A program made the position numbers and the translations under genes. A stretch of DNA of 53,225 nt from Bacillota bacterium (lineage in GTDB: Bacteria > Bacillota_I > Bacilli_A > Erysipelotrichales > Erysipelotrichaceae). The stretch covers positions 1 through 53,225 of the forward strand of contig JAEZBR010000004.1 of NCBI GenBank assembly GCA_023426935.1. Direction: 5' to 3'. The notes under the pieces are model-generated. The model made no database searches. It worked only from the letters and a program-made list of their open reading frames with translations, and was not told the origin of the DNA. Below are positions 9,752-18,975 of this stretch, piece by piece. Within the stretch, counting starts at the first letter, position 1; each line of letters begins with the position of its first letter.

Positions 9752-11108
9752 TTATCGGAAGGGTATAGTATCAATCACTTTAACTAATCTTTTTAAATTT
9801 TCCTTAACATTTATAACAGCATTCATTTTACCTGCAATTTTGTCGGTTGATCAATATGGATATATTAAAGTTTTCCAACTATATGTAGGTTATGTTGGAG
9901 TATTACATTTAGGATTCTGTGACGGCATGTATTTATCGTATGGTGGGAAACAAATCGATGAGATTAATAAGCAAAACTTAGATGATCAGCGTAAGACCTT
10001 ACAAATTTTCCAACTATTAGTCACAATTGTATTCTTGGCTTTAGGATTAGTGTTGAAAAATTACATGATAATAATTATTGCAATATCGATTTATCCTATA
10101 AACTGTATGAGTTTTTATTCTCTTTTATATCAGGCTGCTGGTGAATATTCACATTATTCAAAAACTATAAATTACATGGTTGTTTTAACTTTCCTTGCAA
10201 ATATTAGTTTATTGCTAGGTGGGGTAAGAGATTACCAATGGTTTATTCTAAGTTATGCAATTGTTGATTATGTTTGCCTAGTTTTACTAGAGATCGATTA
10301 TTATAAACTAGTTGGTAAATCGCATGGCAAATTTGAACTTAACATAATGAAAGTCAATATTTCGGCTGGAATACTATTGATGTTAGGAAATTTTGCTTCC
10401 ATTATCTTTACTAGCATTGATAAGTATTTTATTAATTGGTTTTTCCCAATAGTAAGTTTCTCTTACTATTCGTTCGCAGTATCATTAACAACTTTTGTAA
10501 ACTTATTTACTGATCCAATTGGTTTGATTTTATATAATTACTTATCAAATAATCAGAGCATCGAAATGATTAAGAGATTAAAGCGGGTAATAATGCTTTT
10601 AGCCTATTTCCTTATAATCATGGCTTTCCCTGGAAGGTACTTGATGAATTTCGTGCTTGAAAAGTATATTCCTGCAAATAATGTAATTTTCATTCTGTTT
10701 GGATGCCATCCGTTATTATTAGTAGTAAGTTGTGTATATGTTAATATGTATAAGGTTGAGAAAAAACAAAAACGTTATTTTACTTTATTACTATATAGCC
10801 TAGGTGTGGCAATTGTACTAGACGCAATAGTAAGTTTTACCGTTAAGTCAATTGATTTAATTGCGTTTGCCACCTTGATTTCAATTGTCTTCTGGTATCT
10901 GCTATGCGAGCATGATTATCCTTCTTTACATAGAGACTGGAAAGAGATAATTTTCCATTTAGGATGTATGGTTTCATATATTTTATCCGGAATTTATCTT
11001 AATCCGATACTTGGATTAATTATTTATGGAACGGTTTTCACCTTATTAGCTGTATTATTCTATCGTAAGGATATTAAATATGCTATAAACTTAGTGTTGA
11101 AGAGGTAA
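9744..11108 (+). CDS. Wzx-like flippase (first copy)
   Basis: A 454-residue membrane protein with about twelve to fourteen hydrophobic segments, beginning with a short basic N terminus (MANYRKG) and an SITLTNLFKFSLTFITAFILP first helix, the layout of polysaccharide transporters of the MOP superfamily (Wzx, oligosaccharide flippases). It would move undecaprenyl-linked repeat units across the membrane. It overlaps the end of rmlD and is followed after 3 nt by a glycosyltransferase, so it belongs to the same transcript. The abrupt fall in GC relative to rmlD fits a serotype-specific gene. Confidence 0.75.
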   Translation: MANYRKGIVSITLTNLFKFSLTFITAFILPAILSVDQYGYIKVFQLYVGYVGVLHLGFCDGMYLSYGGKQIDEINKQNLDDQRKTLQIFQLLVTIVFLALGLVLKNYMIIIIAISIYPINCMSFYSLLYQAAGEYSHYSKTINYMVVLTFLANISLLLGGVRDYQWFILSYAIVDYVCLVLLEIDYYKLVGKSHGKFELNIMKVNISAGILLMLGNFASIIFTSIDKYFINWFFPIVSFSYYSFAVSLTTFVNLFTDPIGLILYNYLSNNQSIEMIKRLKRVIMLLAYFLIIMAFPGRYLMNFVLEKYIPANNVIFILFGCHPLLLVVSCVYVNMYKVEKKQKRYFTLLLYSLGVAIVLDAIVSFTVKSIDLIAFATLISIVFWYLLCEHDYPSLHRDWKEIIFHLGCMVSYILSGIYLNPILGLIIYGTVFTLLAVLFYRKDIKYAINLVLKR

Positions 11109-11111
11109 AGC

Positions 11112-12872
11112 ATGAAGAAAATTGGGATTATTGTCGTAACATTTAATCAAAACATACGAGATTTACAGCTTATGACCTTTTACTCAAAAACAAAGGATAT
11201 GTTTTTATGGGCATTTATAGATAATAGTACCGATAATACGATCAAACATAATAATACTGAGTATTGTACTCATGAAATTAGCTATATAGATATGAATGGT
11301 AACTTTGGATTAAGTGTTGCGTATAATCATGGGTTAAAATTGTTACTATCAAAATCATGTGATTGGATCGTGCTTTTAGATCAGGATACCACTTTATCAA
11401 ATGAATACTTTGATGAATTAATTGAATTGTCTAAATTAGATAATTCTGATTGTTTAATTTATGCCCCAATAGTAAAGTCAGAAAAACAGGTATTATCTCC
11501 ACGATATTTCAAAAAGAATAAGTTACAAACAACATTAGAAAAAAATGATAATAGTTTGTTTGCCCTTATTAATTCTGGAATTGTAATAAATAGAGCGGTA
11601 TTTGAAACTTATGGTATGTATGATGAGAATCTATTCCTAGATATGGTTGACTACGATTTCTTATGGAGTATATATCGCAAAAATAAAGATATAAAGATTG
11701 GCATTATGAGATCAGAATTAAATCAATCATTTTCTGGTAATCAGATCAACAATAATGATAAAAAAAGGTTTCAAAATTATAAAAATGATTTATGGACATA
11801 TACCAAAAAGAACACTATATCAAAGATGATATCCAACTATATTATTAATAAAAGAGCACTACATTTAGCACTAAACCATCATGATTTATCTTTTTTATAT
11901 GCTAAACAAAAAAAACTTGAAAACGACTATATACCGCATGTAGAGTCATATGACTCTGTTGATGTACTCTTAGCAACCTATAATGGAGAAAAATACCTAA
12001 ATGAACTAATTGATTCAATTTTTGATAACGACTATCCAAATTTTAAAATTTTAATTAGAGACGATGGGTCAACAGATAATACAATAAAAATTATTGAAAA
12101 ATACTTAAATGATTTTCCAGATAAAATACGATTAATACAAGATAACAAGAGATTAGGAACTAAAGGTAATTTCTTAGAGCTTTTAAAACATAGTGACGCA
12201 AAATATACTATGTTTGCTGATCAGGATGACTACTGGTTAAAAGATAAAATTAGTACGACTATTGCTTATCTTCAGAACCACGAAATAGATAAGTTACCAT
12301 TATTGGTTCATACCGACCTAATGGTTACTGATAAAGACCTGAATGTAGTTTCAGAGTCATTTGTTACTACTGAACAGATCAAAACATATCGTAGCGACTT
12401 GAATAACCTATTGAGTGAGAATATTGCCACCGGCTGCACAATTGGCATCAATAAAATGTTAAGAGAAATGGTTAAGTATAATGATATAAACAACATTAGA
12501 ATGCATGATTGGTGGTTAGTGTTAATCGCATCTTGCTTTGGCAAAGTTGTTTTCATTAATAAGCCTACGATTAAGTATCGGCAACATGGAAATAATGAAG
12601 TAGGATCCGTAGAAACCTCATCACTTAAATATGTAGCAAATCGAGTTGGAAATTCAGAGAAAACTTCAAAATCTATTAATGACAATTATAAGCAAGCCGA
12701 AGAATTACTTAATTGTTATAAATCAAAGCTAAGTTCCCAACAGCTTGAATTACTTAATCATTTTATCGACACAAAGGGCTGTGGTATACTTACTAAGCTA
12801 AAAGTTTTTAATAAGTATCATCTTTGGCGAAGTAGCTTATTGAAGTCAATCGGATTATTATTGTTAAAATGA
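11112..12872 (+). CDS. Bifunctional family 2 glycosyltransferase (fused domains)
   Basis: A 586-residue protein holding two GT2 domains. The N-terminal one (about 1-240) looks like rhamnosyltransferases of the RfbN type: IGIIVVTFNQN, FIDNSTDNT, NGNFGLSVAYNHG, and VLLDQDTTL with the acidic pair at 90/92. The second begins near residue 284 (VDVLLATYNGEKYLNELIDSI, RDDGSTDNT) and carries FADQDDYWL near residue 370, a classical metal-binding motif. These activities are more usually separate proteins. A GAGGT ribosome site precedes the ATG, and the gene ends with UGA. With rmlABCD upstream, at least one domain probably transfers rhamnose, but this is inference. Confidence 0.85.
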   Translation: MKKIGIIVVTFNQNIRDLQLMTFYSKTKDMFLWAFIDNSTDNTIKHNNTEYCTHEISYIDMNGNFGLSVAYNHGLKLLLSKSCDWIVLLDQDTTLSNEYFDELIELSKLDNSDCLIYAPIVKSEKQVLSPRYFKKNKLQTTLEKNDNSLFALINSGIVINRAVFETYGMYDENLFLDMVDYDFLWSIYRKNKDIKIGIMRSELNQSFSGNQINNNDKKRFQNYKNDLWTYTKKNTISKMISNYIINKRALHLALNHHDLSFLYAKQKKLENDYIPHVESYDSVDVLLATYNGEKYLNELIDSIFDNDYPNFKILIRDDGSTDNTIKIIEKYLNDFPDKIRLIQDNKRLGTKGNFLELLKHSDAKYTMFADQDDYWLKDKISTTIAYLQNHEIDKLPLLVHTDLMVTDKDLNVVSESFVTTEQIKTYRSDLNNLLSENIATGCTIGINKMLREMVKYNDINNIRMHDWWLVLIASCFGKVVFINKPTIKYRQHGNNEVGSVETSSLKYVANRVGNSEKTSKSINDNYKQAEELLNCYKSKLSSQQLELLNHFIDTKGCGILTKLKVFNKYHLWRSSLLKSIGLLLLK

Positions 12873-12881
12873 ACGGGCACT

Positions 12882-13478
12882 ATGTACAAACACTTTATTA
12901 AACGATTGTTAGATTTGTTCCTATCGGCTATTGGTATAGTTGTTTTAGCCATACCAATGATAATAATTGCAATCTTGATCAAAATAGACTCTAAAGGTCC
13001 GGTCTTTTTTAAGCAAAAAAGATACGGAATTCATAAAACTTATTTTAGGATTATTAAATTTCGCTCAATGTCAATCTCGGCTCCAGCAAATATGCCAACG
13101 CACATGTTAACGGAAGCAAACTCATATATTACCCCATTCCAAGAGTTTATTCGGAAGTATTCAATTGATGAATTACCGCAATTATTTTGTATCTTTACCG
13201 GTAAAATGGCTGTAGTGGGACCTAGGCCGGCGCTTTGGAATCAAACTGATCTTATAACTGAGAGAGATAAGTATGGTGCCAATGATATTAGACCAGGTTT
13301 AACCGGATGGGCTCAAATAAATGGCAGAGATGAATTACCGGATGAAGTTAAGGCTAAGTATGATGGTGAATATGTAAAAAATCTGAGCTTTAGGTTCGAT
13401 TGTAAATGTTTCTTTGGTACTTTTTCCAAGGTGCTTCATCATTCAGGTGTTGTTGAGGGCGGCCCGAACCACAAATAG
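12882..13478 (+). CDS. Undecaprenyl-phosphate sugar-1-phosphate transferase
   Basis: A 198-residue membrane-associated initiating transferase of the bacterial sugar transferase family (PF02397), the catalytic part shared with WbaP, PglC and EpsL. It has the N-terminal membrane hairpin (LLDLFLSAIGIVVLAIPMI), then GPVFFKQKRYG, KFRSM, IDELPQLFCIFTGKMAVVGPRP and RPGLTGWAQINGRDE. It would transfer a sugar-1-phosphate from a UDP-sugar to undecaprenyl phosphate, beginning the repeat unit. Length is that of the minimal single-domain (PglC-like) form. It lies 9 nt after the dual glycosyltransferase and ends exactly where the convergent epimerase gene ends. Confidence 0.93.
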   Translation: MYKHFIKRLLDLFLSAIGIVVLAIPMIIIAILIKIDSKGPVFFKQKRYGIHKTYFRIIKFRSMSISAPANMPTHMLTEANSYITPFQEFIRKYSIDELPQLFCIFTGKMAVVGPRPALWNQTDLITERDKYGANDIRPGLTGWAQINGRDELPDEVKAKYDGEYVKNLSFRFDCKCFFGTFSKVLHHSGVVEGGPNHK

Positions 13479-14345
13479 TTATTGTTCAGTATTTTTAACA
13501 GAGTTTTCAAATCCGACAACATTATAATTTATATCTTTTATCACACTTAAGCTTTCGGAGTAATATTCATTACCGAAAGCTTTTCTTAACTTACCAACTT
13601 TTTTAGACAGCAAGAAGATCAAGGGGTTAAAGAAACCAGTCAACCATACTTTTGCATTATTATTCTTTGCAATTAGTTTTGATAGCTCGGTCGTACTAGG
13701 TAATTCAGTATTTTGGGGCATAAAGATGCCATTGCTTTTATTAACGTATAACTGATAAATCAATTCACAGAGGTTATCGATATAAAGCATGCTTTTTTTA
13801 TTATCTATCTTGGGAATAAAATGGAATTTTAAGGTAAGTTCCTTCAGTAATTGGTAGTTACCTGGACAATTTTTACCATAGACAAACGGTGGTCTAATAA
13901 TTACAACTTTAAAATTACTATCCTCAAGTTTTTTTAACTCAATTTCGGCTTCAAGTTTAGAAATACCATATTTTGTGGTTGGCTTAACTGGAGTATCCTC
14001 ATTGATGATTGTATCTTTAGTTAAAGAAGGCTCAATGCCATAGACAGCCATGGTACTCATAAAGATAAACTGAGAAACACCAGCATTTTTAGCTTTTTGA
14101 GCAATATCAACAGTTAGTTGAGTATTGACCTTATGATATTCATCTAAGCTATGGTCCTTTTCACTTTTGTGGACTAATGCTGCAGTATGAATGATCGTTT
14201 CAACGCCTGAAAATGAAGTGTTGACCCAATTTGGATCCAATAGATCTAAAATATCTATTTCGATATCGGGATCTTTCTTCTTGATCCAATCAGTTAATGC
14301 AGTCGAAATATACCCGTTTTTACCTGTTATTAGTATGTGTTTCAT
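13479..14345 (-). CDS. NAD-dependent nucleotide-sugar epimerase/dehydratase
   Basis: A 288-residue extended short-chain dehydrogenase. ILITGKNGYIS is the nucleotide-binding loop, FMSTMAVYG gives the catalytic Ser/Thr region and YGISKLEAE the Tyr-Lys pair; IRPPFVYG follows. It groups with UDP-sugar 4-epimerase-like proteins paired with sugar transferases in capsule loci. Two in-frame ATG codons exist; I chose the inner one at 14345 because GGAGG sits 7 nt before it and actually overlaps the outer ATG (14357), which has no ribosome site. It lies opposite to its neighbours: convergent with the sugar transferase and divergent from the CapD-like gene. The substrate, perhaps a UDP-N-acetylhexosamine used by the initiating transferase, is an inference. 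Confidence 0.85.
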   Translation of the reverse strand: MKHILITGKNGYISTALTDWIKKKDPDIEIDILDLLDPNWVNTSFSGVETIIHTAALVHKSEKDHSLDEYHKVNTQLTVDIAQKAKNAGVSQFIFMSTMAVYGIEPSLTKDTIINEDTPVKPTTKYGISKLEAEIELKKLEDSNFKVVIIRPPFVYGKNCPGNYQLLKELTLKFHFIPKIDNKKSMLYIDNLCELIYQLYVNKSNGIFMPQNTELPSTTELSKLIAKNNNAKVWLTGFFNPLIFLLSKKVGKLRKAFGNEYYSESLSVIKDINYNVVGFENSVKNTEQ

Positions 14346-14372
14346 GTTATCCTCCATTTTTAGTAAATTGAA

Positions 14373-14401
14373 TTGGTTAGTTGGTTAGTGTAAGATATAA
14401 A
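14373..14401 (+). promoter_or_regulatory. Promoter for the CapD-like gene
   Basis: TTGGTT and TATAAA are separated by exactly 17 bases, ending 19 nt before the ATG at 14421. The region also contains direct repeats of TTGGTTAG that may matter for regulation. It lies between the divergent epimerase and CapD-like genes. Confidence 0.5.
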
Positions 14402-14420
14402 CGATAAGGATGGTCATTCA

Positions 14421-16310
14421 ATGAAGTTCACTCAGTGGTCGTTTTATAAAAAGCATCGTGGGTTACTGGTCGTCATCATGGATATGTGTGCTTTAGCTGC
14501 CTCATTTATCCTCGCGTTGTTTTTTAAGTCCGATCTGACCTTACTCCAATATGATATACCATTCAATAAAATAATTCTTATCTTATTAGTTACAATTGTC
14601 GTTTATCTGATCTGTTATATTTGTTATGGGGTACCAAAAAGTTTATGGTCTTATACCGGTAATGATGAAATTATCCGTATTACCATTTCAAATTTAACGG
14701 CAACCGCAGTTTTACTGTTATTCAATGCTTTTATTTACCATGTTGTCCATATGGGGGCTGTGTATTGCTTAACTTTTATTATTGATACGTCGACTATGCT
14801 AGCTCTAAGAATGGGTTATCGAATGATTAGAACACAGTTAAATACACAAAAAGTTGAAGGAAATCCAATCAACACATTAGTTATTGGTGCAGGTGACGGA
14901 GGGTATGTATTACTAAAAGAATTAGAAAAAAATAAGAAAAGTCGGATTAATATTGTCGGATTCGTTGATGATAACCGAGTAGGTAAAGTAATATCGGGAC
15001 ATCCAGTGCTAGGCGATACATATCACATTCCGGATTTAGTTAAAAAACATAATATTTCCTTAGTCTATATTGCCATTCCAAGTTTATCTAAAGCCGATCT
15101 TAATAGGATCGTAGACATTTGTGAGTGCACCGATGTCGATATTAAGATCATGCAGGATGAATCACATGGCTTTAGAAATGCCGGAAGTAGTTATCCGATT
15201 GCGGATATCAGTATTAACGATTTATTAGGCAGGGATGAAGCTAAGCTAGATACTAACCAGATAAGTGGATATTTAACTAATAAAATCGTATTAGTGACTG
15301 GTGCCGGCGGCTCGATCGGATCTGAACTATGTCGACAGATCATTAAATATAAGCCTAAACAATTGTTAATGCTGGATATTTACGAGAATGATTTATATAT
15401 GTTGGAAAAAGAGATTCAGAATAATCAGATGTTAGGAACGATCCCTAAGGACACGAAGATCGTATCTTTGGTGGCATCTATCAGAGATGAAAAAGAGATC
15501 GATCGTTTATGGGGCATTTATAAGCCGGAAGTTGTTTTCCATGCCGCCGCTCATAAGCATGTACCTCTAATGGAAACGCAACCAAAAGAAGCGATTAAGA
15601 ATAATATCTTTGGAACTTATAATGTTATAGAGATGTCTATAAAGCATAATGTTGAGCGTTTTATCGAAATCTCAACCGACAAGGCTGTCAATCCTACTAA
15701 TGTCATGGGTGCCAGTAAACGGATGACGGAAATGATCCTACAGGCATATGGGCCTAATGAAAAGATGAAGATGTCAGCGGTCAGGTTTGGTAATGTCTTA
15801 GGTTCACATGGTTCGGTAATTCCGATCTTTAAGAAACAGATCGAGCAGGGTGGGCCGGTGACGATAACCAGTAAAGAGATCGTTCGTTACTTTATGACGA
15901 TTCCGGAAGCCGCTCAATTAGTCTTACAGGCCGGGGCATTCGCCAACAACGGTAATATCTATGTCTTAAACATGGGTGAACCGGTAAAGATCTATGATCT
16001 GGCAGTTAAGATGATCAGATTAGCGGGATATCGGCCAAATGAAGATATCCAGATCATTGAGACGGGGTTAAGACCTGGTGAAAAAATGTTTGAACAGTTA
16101 TCTTATGATACCGAGCACCAAAGATTGACTGAACATAATCAGATCTATGTTATGGATCCGGAAAGTATTACTGAAAAAGAAGTTAAGGATAAACTGGAAA
16201 AATTTAAGAAGCTCTTAAGCGAAGATTGTTCAGCTTCAAAGGTTAAGAAAGAGATGTTCGAGATTATTGGCTTAAAACTACCGACTGACCATCAAAATAA
16301 GGAGGCATAA
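14421..16310 (+). CDS. CapD/PglF-type nucleotide-sugar 4,6-dehydratase
   Basis: A 629-residue membrane-anchored enzyme: four N-terminal membrane segments (about 14-125), a first Rossmann-like domain (VIGAGDGGYVLLKEL) and a catalytic dehydratase domain from about residue 285 with VTGAGGSIGSELCRQI, AAAHKHVPLME and ISTDKAVNPTNVMGASKR. The Met in place of the usual catalytic Tyr is normal for this long-chain (PglF/WbpM/CapD) group. It would convert UDP-GlcNAc to a UDP-4-keto-6-deoxy sugar, the branch point for bacillosamine, FucNAc or QuiNAc. No aminotransferase is recognisable next to it, so the final sugar is not evident. Its end TAATG overlaps a tiny ORF with a strong ribosome site. Confidence 0.93.
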   Translation: MKFTQWSFYKKHRGLLVVIMDMCALAASFILALFFKSDLTLLQYDIPFNKIILILLVTIVVYLICYICYGVPKSLWSYTGNDEIIRITISNLTATAVLLLFNAFIYHVVHMGAVYCLTFIIDTSTMLALRMGYRMIRTQLNTQKVEGNPINTLVIGAGDGGYVLLKELEKNKKSRINIVGFVDDNRVGKVISGHPVLGDTYHIPDLVKKHNISLVYIAIPSLSKADLNRIVDICECTDVDIKIMQDESHGFRNAGSSYPIADISINDLLGRDEAKLDTNQISGYLTNKIVLVTGAGGSIGSELCRQIIKYKPKQLLMLDIYENDLYMLEKEIQNNQMLGTIPKDTKIVSLVASIRDEKEIDRLWGIYKPEVVFHAAAHKHVPLMETQPKEAIKNNIFGTYNVIEMSIKHNVERFIEISTDKAVNPTNVMGASKRMTEMILQAYGPNEKMKMSAVRFGNVLGSHGSVIPIFKKQIEQGGPVTITSKEIVRYFMTIPEAAQLVLQAGAFANNGNIYVLNMGEPVKIYDLAVKMIRLAGYRPNEDIQIIETGLRPGEKMFEQLSYDTEHQRLTEHNQIYVMDPESITEKEVKDKLEKFKKLLSEDCSASKVKKEMFEIIGLKLPTDHQNKEA

Positions 16311-16393
16311 TGGATCTAATGCCTTGCTATCGAAATAAGAAACATTTACCTTTAAAATTATTAAACGACTTGTATTCTAGGGATTATCAATAA
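16310..16393 (+). CDS. Possible 27-codon ORF with strong ribosome site
   Basis: ATG overlaps the capD-like stop (TAATG) and is preceded by AAGGAGG 4 nt upstream, a near-perfect Shine-Dalgarno. It reads MDLMPCYRNKKHLPLKLL and onward to TAA, 27 residues, no family recognised. It ends 9 nt before the next gene. Possibilities are a real small protein, a translational-coupling leader for the downstream flippase, or the stub of a deleted gene such as the missing aminotransferase. The last is attractive because the strong ribosome site looks inherited from a full gene. Confidence 0.3.
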   Translation: MDLMPCYRNKKHLPLKLLNDLYSRDYQ

Positions 16394-16402
16394 AGGACAA
16401 AT

Positions 16403-17929
16403 ATGCGCACTAAAAAAGTCTTTTGGAATTCAATAACTTCAATTATTGGGCAAGTAATTCATTTAGTTGTTTCTTTAATTGCTCAAGCAATTTTTGTAAA
16501 AGTATTAGGTGATACTTATTTAGGCATCAACAGTTTATTTACCCAAATTATGTCGATGCTATCATTGATGGAACTTGGTGTAGGTTCCGCGATTGTCTTT
16601 AGCCTATATAAGCCTTTAACTGATAAAAACTACGATCAAGTGGCTGCCATAATGAATTTGTATCGTAAAATATATACTTATATCGGATTAGGTATTGCGG
16701 TATTAGGCTTAGCATTAACACCTTTTATTCAGTATTTCACTAAAGAACATATAGATTATCTGAATCTAAAGATAGTTTTAATCTTGTTTACTGCAAACAC
16801 TTCTTTAAGTTATTTCTTTATTTATAAGCAAAATTTAATTATTGCTGATCAAGATAAATATATTTCAAATATCAATCACTATTTGTTCTTAACACTATGT
16901 AATATTGCTCAAATATTCATTTTGATTAAGACTCGGAATTATTATTTCTATTTAATAACGAACCTGATATTTACTTTTAGTTCAAATTTATGCATTTCTA
17001 TGATCGCAAATAAACGCTATCCGTTCTTGAAAAAGAAATGTCAAACTAAAGTTGACAAAGACACAACCGAAATTATTAAAAAGAACACTAAAGCGCTCAT
17101 TTATCATAAGATTGGTGATGTTGGTGTTAACGCCACTGACAGCCTTATTATTTCAAAATTTATCGGGGTTGCTGCCAATGGAGTTAATGCAAAGTATTTA
17201 TTGGTCACAAATGCAATCAATAGTATTTTAAATCAAGTGTTTGCATCATTTACTGCCTCTATCGGTAATTATTCGATAACAAAATCAAAAGATAAATTAT
17301 TGGAATTGTTCTATACAGTTAACTATTTAGGCTTCGTAGTCGTTACGGTTGTGTCAATTACAGCTTTTACTGTTTTCAATGATTTTATTCATATTGTTTA
17401 CCCGTCAAGTAATACCTTTGGTACTTGGACAGTTTTTGTTAAAATAATGGTATTTTATTTTTCAGGCATGCGTCTTACAATCGGTACTTTCAAAAGCGCT
17501 ACCGGTTTGTTTTGGGAAGATCGATATCGGCCAATATTAGAGAGTGCTATTAATATAATTAGTTCAATAATTCTATTACATTATTTTGGGATTGACGGCG
17601 TATTCTATGGCACAATAATCTCTAATTTATGTTGTAATTTAGTTATTGAACCATATGTCCTTTATCACTATCGCTTCTTTACATCGAGCGTGAAGTATTA
17701 CCAAAGATACTTTATTTATGTATTGATTTCTTTAGTCACAGGTATCTTAGTTACTTCCATTACTAGTCGAATAGCGGCTTCAGGATTGATAATGTGGATA
17801 GTAAAAGCACTAGTTACCTTTATATTATCAGGCCTTTTAGTTACTTTGCCTTTTATGAAGACTAAGGAATATCAAGCTTTGAAAAATAAAGCATTATTAC
17901 TTGTTAAGCATCGTTCAAAAGCAATTTAG
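16403..17929 (+). CDS. Wzx-like flippase (second copy)
   Basis: A 508-residue multi-pass membrane protein of the polysaccharide transport family, with about fourteen hydrophobic segments. The N terminus (KVFWNSITSIIGQVIHLVVSLIAQAIFVKVLG, TYLGINSLFTQIM, ELGVGSAIVFSLYKPL) is the form common in Firmicutes capsule loci and unlike the first flippase of this locus. AAAGGAC precedes the ATG. The presence of two different flippases in one locus suggests either two polymers or the merger of two capsule clusters. Confidence 0.85.
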   Translation: MRTKKVFWNSITSIIGQVIHLVVSLIAQAIFVKVLGDTYLGINSLFTQIMSMLSLMELGVGSAIVFSLYKPLTDKNYDQVAAIMNLYRKIYTYIGLGIAVLGLALTPFIQYFTKEHIDYLNLKIVLILFTANTSLSYFFIYKQNLIIADQDKYISNINHYLFLTLCNIAQIFILIKTRNYYFYLITNLIFTFSSNLCISMIANKRYPFLKKKCQTKVDKDTTEIIKKNTKALIYHKIGDVGVNATDSLIISKFIGVAANGVNAKYLLVTNAINSILNQVFASFTASIGNYSITKSKDKLLELFYTVNYLGFVVVTVVSITAFTVFNDFIHIVYPSSNTFGTWTVFVKIMVFYFSGMRLTIGTFKSATGLFWEDRYRPILESAINIISSIILLHYFGIDGVFYGTIISNLCCNLVIEPYVLYHYRFFTSSVKYYQRYFIYVLISLVTGILVTSITSRIAASGLIMWIVKALVTFILSGLLVTLPFMKTKEYQALKNKALLLVKHRSKAI

Positions 17930-17963
17930 TAACTAAATCCAAACACATTATTTAGATACAGAT

Positions 17964-18860
17964 TTATCTTATTACATCTACTTTATTAATTGATTGAAAT
18001 AGTTTATTTATAATTTCTGAATCAACATTTTCATCAAATTTTCTTGCGAAGAGATAATCTGAAGTAATCAATGACTCGTAATCACTACTTCTAAACACAT
18101 AGGGGTTCTTTGAAGTTCCTCTAGGCCAGTCAATATATCTTTGGATTGAATGATAATCGTTAGTAGTACAGGGTAAATACAAATTATTGATGAATTTTGA
18201 ATTAAGGATAATGGTCTGTAAGAATAGTTCGTCGGCACAAAACCCTGAATAAAAATACTTTTGAATAAATTTTTCTTTAGTCAAAACATATTGAGCTAAT
18301 CCATCGGTGATGCTAAACCAATTTGCACCAAATCCAATTTTGAATGAAGTGTTCTTAAGCCTATTTACACTTAATAAATGTTGGGATCGAATGCATAAGG
18401 AATTTATTTTGCGAAAAAAAGTATAATGAACTTTTGATTGAAATGGATGATAGATGGATATTCGATTAAGAACCTTTTTATCTGGATCAACACTACTGAA
18501 GTGGACAAAATCTTTACCATAATTGTTTTCAAAGAAACTATATATGTCTTCGGATGGTTTTAAAGGTAAATCAGAGCCTGATAAAAGATGATAATAATGA
18601 TAATGTCTTGGAGCAGACTCCTTTAAAAGAATCAGTTCGGCTTCGATTTGACTTTGATCGCCCCAGGATACCTTTATTCTAGGGACGAAATAGATCTTGG
18701 AGTAGTGTAAACAATTTGTAAAATATTCTTTACTAATATCTTCAGCTTTGGCATCGATATGGAGATAAAAATCATGATGGGGATTATCCAACAGTATCAA
18801 CAACTTTTGTACCAATTCAAACTGATGATGAGCCATAATCAGATAAGCATGCTTTTCCAT
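17964..18860 (-). CDS. Core-2/I-branching (GT14) glycosyltransferase
   Basis: A 298-residue protein beginning HAYLIMAHHQFELVQKLL, then FYLHIDAKAED, WGDQSQIEAELILL, HYHYYHLLSGSDLPLKP and GANWFSIT, all hallmarks of the Core-2/I-branching enzyme family (GT14, PF02485). Bacterial members typically transfer xylose, GlcNAc or related sugars onto surface polymers. The ATG at 18860 follows GGGAG. It is encoded opposite to its neighbours and has its own probable -10 TATACT near 18885, so it is regulated apart from the main operons. Sugar specificity unknown. Confidence 0.88.
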   Translation of the reverse strand: MEKHAYLIMAHHQFELVQKLLILLDNPHHDFYLHIDAKAEDISKEYFTNCLHYSKIYFVPRIKVSWGDQSQIEAELILLKESAPRHYHYYHLLSGSDLPLKPSEDIYSFFENNYGKDFVHFSSVDPDKKVLNRISIYHPFQSKVHYTFFRKINSLCIRSQHLLSVNRLKNTSFKIGFGANWFSITDGLAQYVLTKEKFIQKYFYSGFCADELFLQTIILNSKFINNLYLPCTTNDYHSIQRYIDWPRGTSKNPYVFRSSDYESLITSDYLFARKFDENVDSEIINKLFQSINKVDVIR

Positions 18861-18924
18861 AAGTTCTCCCTTATTTCAGTTATAGTATAGAATAAATGTG
18901 GTGAATTGACTAATAATGATTGAA

Positions 18925-18953
18925 TTGCTAAAAACAGTAGGCTATCGTACAAT
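18925..18953 (+). promoter_or_regulatory. Promoter for the 18976 glycosyltransferase operon
   Basis: TTGCTA and TACAAT with a 17-base spacer, ending 22 nt before the ATG at 18976, with AAAAGGA as ribosome site in the short leader. Confidence 0.55.
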
Positions 18954-18975
18954 TTGAGGGTAAAAGGACACCAAA

